From: an uncultured bacterium
GTDB taxonomy: Bacteria; Armatimonadota; Zipacnadia; Zipacnadales; Zipacnadaceae
Assembly: GCA_937928475.1 (NCBI GenBank)
Contig: CALFVE010000082.1
Coordinates: forward strand, 1-8,986
DNA length: 8,986 bases
Reading direction: 5' to 3'
The stretch's first letter is position 1, and each line of letters starts with the position of its first letter. Below are positions 7,427 through 8,986 of this stretch, in pieces. Under the pieces are notes generated by a model. It saw only the letters and a program-made list of their open reading frames with translations, had not been told where the DNA came from and ran no database searches. The position numbers and the translations under genes were made by a program.

Positions 7427-8463
7427 AGAACGCAGCCTATCCCCTCGGACAACTGGCGGAAATGGTGGAGGGCCGACTTGTCGGCGACGGCCACATCACC
7501 ATCACCGGAGTTAACAACCTGGAAGAGGCAAAGGCCGGAGAGATCACCTATGTCTCTAGCCCCGAGGTGCTCCCCAAGGGCGAGCGGAGCCAAGCCTCGG
7601 CCCTGATCGTCGGCCCGGCGGTGGCCACCCGCGCCAAGCCGATCATTATCACCGAAGATCCCCGGCTAGCCTTCAGCAAGATTCTGGAACTGTTCGCCCC
7701 CGAGCGACGCTTGCCCATCGGCGTGGATCCCAGCGCCCACCTGGGCCGCGGCGTGCGGCTGGGCAGGCGGGTGGCCATTGGCGCTCGCGCGGTTCTCGGC
7801 GACAATGTGGTGGTCGGCGATGACGTGATCATTCATCCGCTCGTCTATGTCGGCCATGAAGTAACTATCGGGGAGGGCAGCGAAATTCACCCGCACGTCT
7901 ACCTGGGCGACCGCGTGGTGCTGGGGAAGCGGGTGATTATCCATGCGGGGACGGCGGTCGGCAGCGACGGCTTCGGCTTTCTCCAGACTAATCGGGGGCA
8001 CCGCAAGATTCCCCAGATTGGGACTGTGGTGGTGGACGACGACGTGGAGATCGGCGCCAACTGCACCATTGACCGCGCCACCGTCGCCGTCACTCGCATC
8101 GGTCGAGGCACCAAGATTGACGACTCAGTGCACATCGCCCACAACGTAGTCATCGGTGAGCACTGCCTGCTCTGCGGGCAGGTTGGCATCTCCGGCAGCG
8201 TTACCCTTGGCAACGGAGTGGTGCTGGCAGGGCAGGTGGGAGTGACGGACCACGTCACCATCGGCGACGGCGTGATCGTGGGCGGAGGCGCGGCGGTCAT
8301 CGGGGACCTCCCGGAGCCCGGCGTCTACTCGGGGATTCCGGCTCGCCCGCACGCGGAGGCCTGCCGGATGCTGGCCGGCCAGAAGAAACTACCGGAGTGG
8401 ATCCGCCGGCTGCGGGCTCTAGAGAAGCGGGTGCAGGAACTCGAGGGCCAGCAAGCGGACTAG
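7423..8463 (+). CDS. lpxD: UDP-3-O-(3-hydroxyacyl)glucosamine N-acyltransferase LpxD
   Basis: LpxD transfers a 3-hydroxyacyl chain from acyl carrier protein to the 2-amino group of UDP-3-O-acylglucosamine, the third step of lipid A synthesis, in the cytoplasm. The 346 residues show the full family layout. The N-terminal uridine-binding domain is at about 1-100 (G-E-I-T-Y-V near 40 and Q-A-S-A-L-I-V near 57-63). A left-handed beta helix of hexapeptide repeats runs from about 103 to 315. A C-terminal helix with a short coiled coil ends the protein. H240, in the H-I-A-H-N-V motif, matches the catalytic histidine (H239 in E. coli), and the G-S-D-G-F-G-F segment is also present. No truncation is seen. 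ATG 7423 overlaps the TGA of the lipoprotein gene (ATGA), with GGAGGAG at 7405-7411 upstream. lpxC, fabZ and lpxA, frequent neighbours, do not follow. Confidence 0.97.
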   Translation: MKNAAYPLGQLAEMVEGRLVGDGHITITGVNNLEEAKAGEITYVSSPEVLPKGERSQASALIVGPAVATRAKPIIITEDPRLAFSKILELFAPERRLPIGVDPSAHLGRGVRLGRRVAIGARAVLGDNVVVGDDVIIHPLVYVGHEVTIGEGSEIHPHVYLGDRVVLGKRVIIHAGTAVGSDGFGFLQTNRGHRKIPQIGTVVVDDDVEIGANCTIDRATVAVTRIGRGTKIDDSVHIAHNVVIGEHCLLCGQVGISGSVTLGNGVVLAGQVGVTDHVTIGDGVIVGGGAAVIGDLPEPGVYSGIPARPHAEACRMLAGQKKLPEWIRRLRALEKRVQELEGQQAD

Positions 8464-8472
8464 AAGCGGTTT

Positions 8473-8499
8473 CGAGACGCCGGCACGACGGGTGTCTCG
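8473..8499 (+). repeat. Inverted repeat just after lpxD
   Basis: CGAGACGCC (8473-8481) pairs with GGTGTCTCG (8491-8499) across a 9-nt loop; the stem has one G-U wobble in RNA. It starts 10 bases after the lpxD stop. No T-run follows, so it is better described as a 3'-end structure or weak terminator of the lpxD transcript than as a canonical terminator. Confidence 0.4.
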
Positions 8500-8631
8500 C
8501 CCACCGAGCGTTTCCGGGATAGCCTGCTCATGGGCGCCGCCTCGCAGCCCCAGCGCCGCGATGCCGCTGGGCCTGGTTTGGAGACCGCTCGCAGAGGCGC
8601 AACCAGGGCGCAGCTCCGCGCAAAGACAGAG

Positions 8632-8657
8632 CAGCCGAGGTCTTGCGGCCTCGGCTG
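8632..8657. terminator. Strong hairpin, likely terminator between convergent genes
   Basis: CAGCCGAGG (8632-8640) is perfectly complementary to CCTCGGCTG (8649-8657). Two further inner pairs (one wobble) are possible around a TTGC loop, giving up to 11 bp. Only TTT follows on the + strand, so the U-tract is short. The site lies 32 bp beyond the stop codon of the minus-strand gene and 168 bp after lpxD, so it probably serves mainly the minus-strand gene and may act in both directions. Confidence 0.65.
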
Positions 8658-8688
8658 TTTCGCTACCCGCCGTCGGGGTATTGATGGC

Positions 8689-8986
8689 TCAGGGCTGCCT
8701 GGCGCTGGCAACCGCTCCGGCTACGGTCACTTCCCGGCTGATCCTGGTCTCATAGCCTCGCTCATCCCGAGCGACGACCGTGACAGTGAGGCGCTCGCTG
8801 TCGCTCGGAACCTGCACAGTTGTCGTGAACCGATTCAGCGCATTCACCGCCACCGGCTGGCCGTTGACCGTGACCTGGGCGCCCTTTTCCACCTGGCCCG
8901 AGACTTCCAGATTGCCCGCAGAGACCGTGGCTCCCGCCTCCGGCTGGGTCAGGACCAGATACGGGCCGAAGGTGGCCCAGTCCCGG
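8689..8986 (-). CDS. C-terminal Ig-like (Glucodextranase_B-type) domain of an unidentified protein, 5'-truncated by window edge
   Basis: On the minus strand the frame is open from the window edge (8986) to the TGA at 8689-8691, giving the last ~98 residues. The start is outside the window; the internal GTG at 8890-8892 is not a credible start because the domain begins before it. The visible sequence is one beta-sandwich domain of a familiar type: L-T-Q-P-E-A-G-A-T-V, then L-E-V-S-G-Q-V, then A-Q-V-T-V-N-G-Q-P-V, then F-T-T-T-V-Q-V-P, then V-V-A-R-D-E-R-G-Y-E-T. This is the pattern of bacterial Ig-like or Glucodextranase_B domains found in extracytoplasmic proteins, including C-terminal parts of FecR-domain proteins and glycan-active enzymes. 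It ends with a short Ala-rich tail. The gene converges on lpxD and is probably not part of the outer-membrane operon. The function of the whole protein cannot be read from this fragment. Confidence 0.8.
   Translation of the reverse strand, partial: RDWATFGPYLVLTQPEAGATVSAGNLEVSGQVEKGAQVTVNGQPVAVNALNRFTTTVQVPSDSERLTVTVVARDERGYETRISREVTVAGAVASARQP

Larger units (their letters stand above)
8464..8688. other. Convergent intergenic spacer rich in inverted repeats
   Basis: These 225 bp lie between lpxD (+) and the minus-strand gene. I see no convincing gene; the frame open on the + strand at 8492-8755 crosses the terminator-like hairpin and has atypical composition. The spacer holds three inverted repeats: 8473-8499, a looser one (CCTGGTT 8572-8578 with AACCAGG 8601-8607, 22-nt loop), and the strong hairpin at 8632-8657. 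Confidence 0.5.

Noticed and set aside
8492..8755. 87-codon + strand open frame after lpxD
   Set aside because: It crosses the terminator-like hairpin and the end of the minus-strand Ig-domain gene, and its Ser/Pro/Ala-rich translation matches nothing recognisable.
1..8986. CRISPR arrays, tRNA or rRNA genes, insertion sequences, phage or defence genes
   Set aside because: No regularly spaced repeats, cloverleaf-like segments, transposase motifs or terminal inverted repeats were seen. The region reads as core envelope biogenesis rather than an accessory island.

Overview
The window is GC-rich chromosomal DNA from a Gram-negative-type (diderm) bacterium that makes lipid A. Nearly everything on the + strand belongs to one outer-membrane biogenesis neighbourhood: tamB (5' end outside the window), an ECF sigma factor, bamA, ompH/skp, a large coiled-coil lipoprotein and lpxD. 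The bamA-skp-lpxD order matches the well-known proteobacterial cluster. The tamB-bamA arrangement, a BamA with only three POTRA domains, and the outer-membrane genes collected in one locus recall deep-branching diderm Terrabacteria (Armatimonadota-like or Negativicutes-like lineages). The phylum cannot be fixed from the sequence alone.

Layout. 1-2886 is the C-terminal 961 residues of a TamB/DUF490 protein. A hairpin sits on its stop codon. About 35 bp further on is a perfect extended -10 promoter (TG-N-TATAAT), so a new transcription unit probably begins here. That unit runs ECF sigma factor (GTG 2968), bamA (ATG 3617), ompH (ATG 5540), lipoprotein (GTG 6224) and lpxD (ATG 7423). Gaps are 50-100 bp, and the last pair overlaps by 4 bp. 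After lpxD comes a 225-bp convergent spacer with several inverted repeats, one of them terminator-like. The window ends inside a minus-strand gene for a protein with a C-terminal Ig-like domain.

How the genes fit together. Skp/OmpH chaperones unfolded outer-membrane proteins across the periplasm. BamA inserts them into the outer membrane. TamB is an inner-to-outer-membrane bridge implicated in outer-membrane assembly and lipid transport. LpxD makes the lipid A precursor of the outer leaflet. An ECF sigma factor heading this set recalls E. coli sigma-E, whose regulon includes bamA, skp and lpxD, but here it is physically in front of these genes and no anti-sigma gene is visible.

The most interesting points are (i) that cis-embedded orphan ECF sigma factor with its own housekeeping-type promoter, and (ii) the 400-residue lipoprotein, whose two ends resemble OmpH/Skp although its middle is greatly expanded. 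It may be a lipid-anchored, enlarged Skp paralogue.
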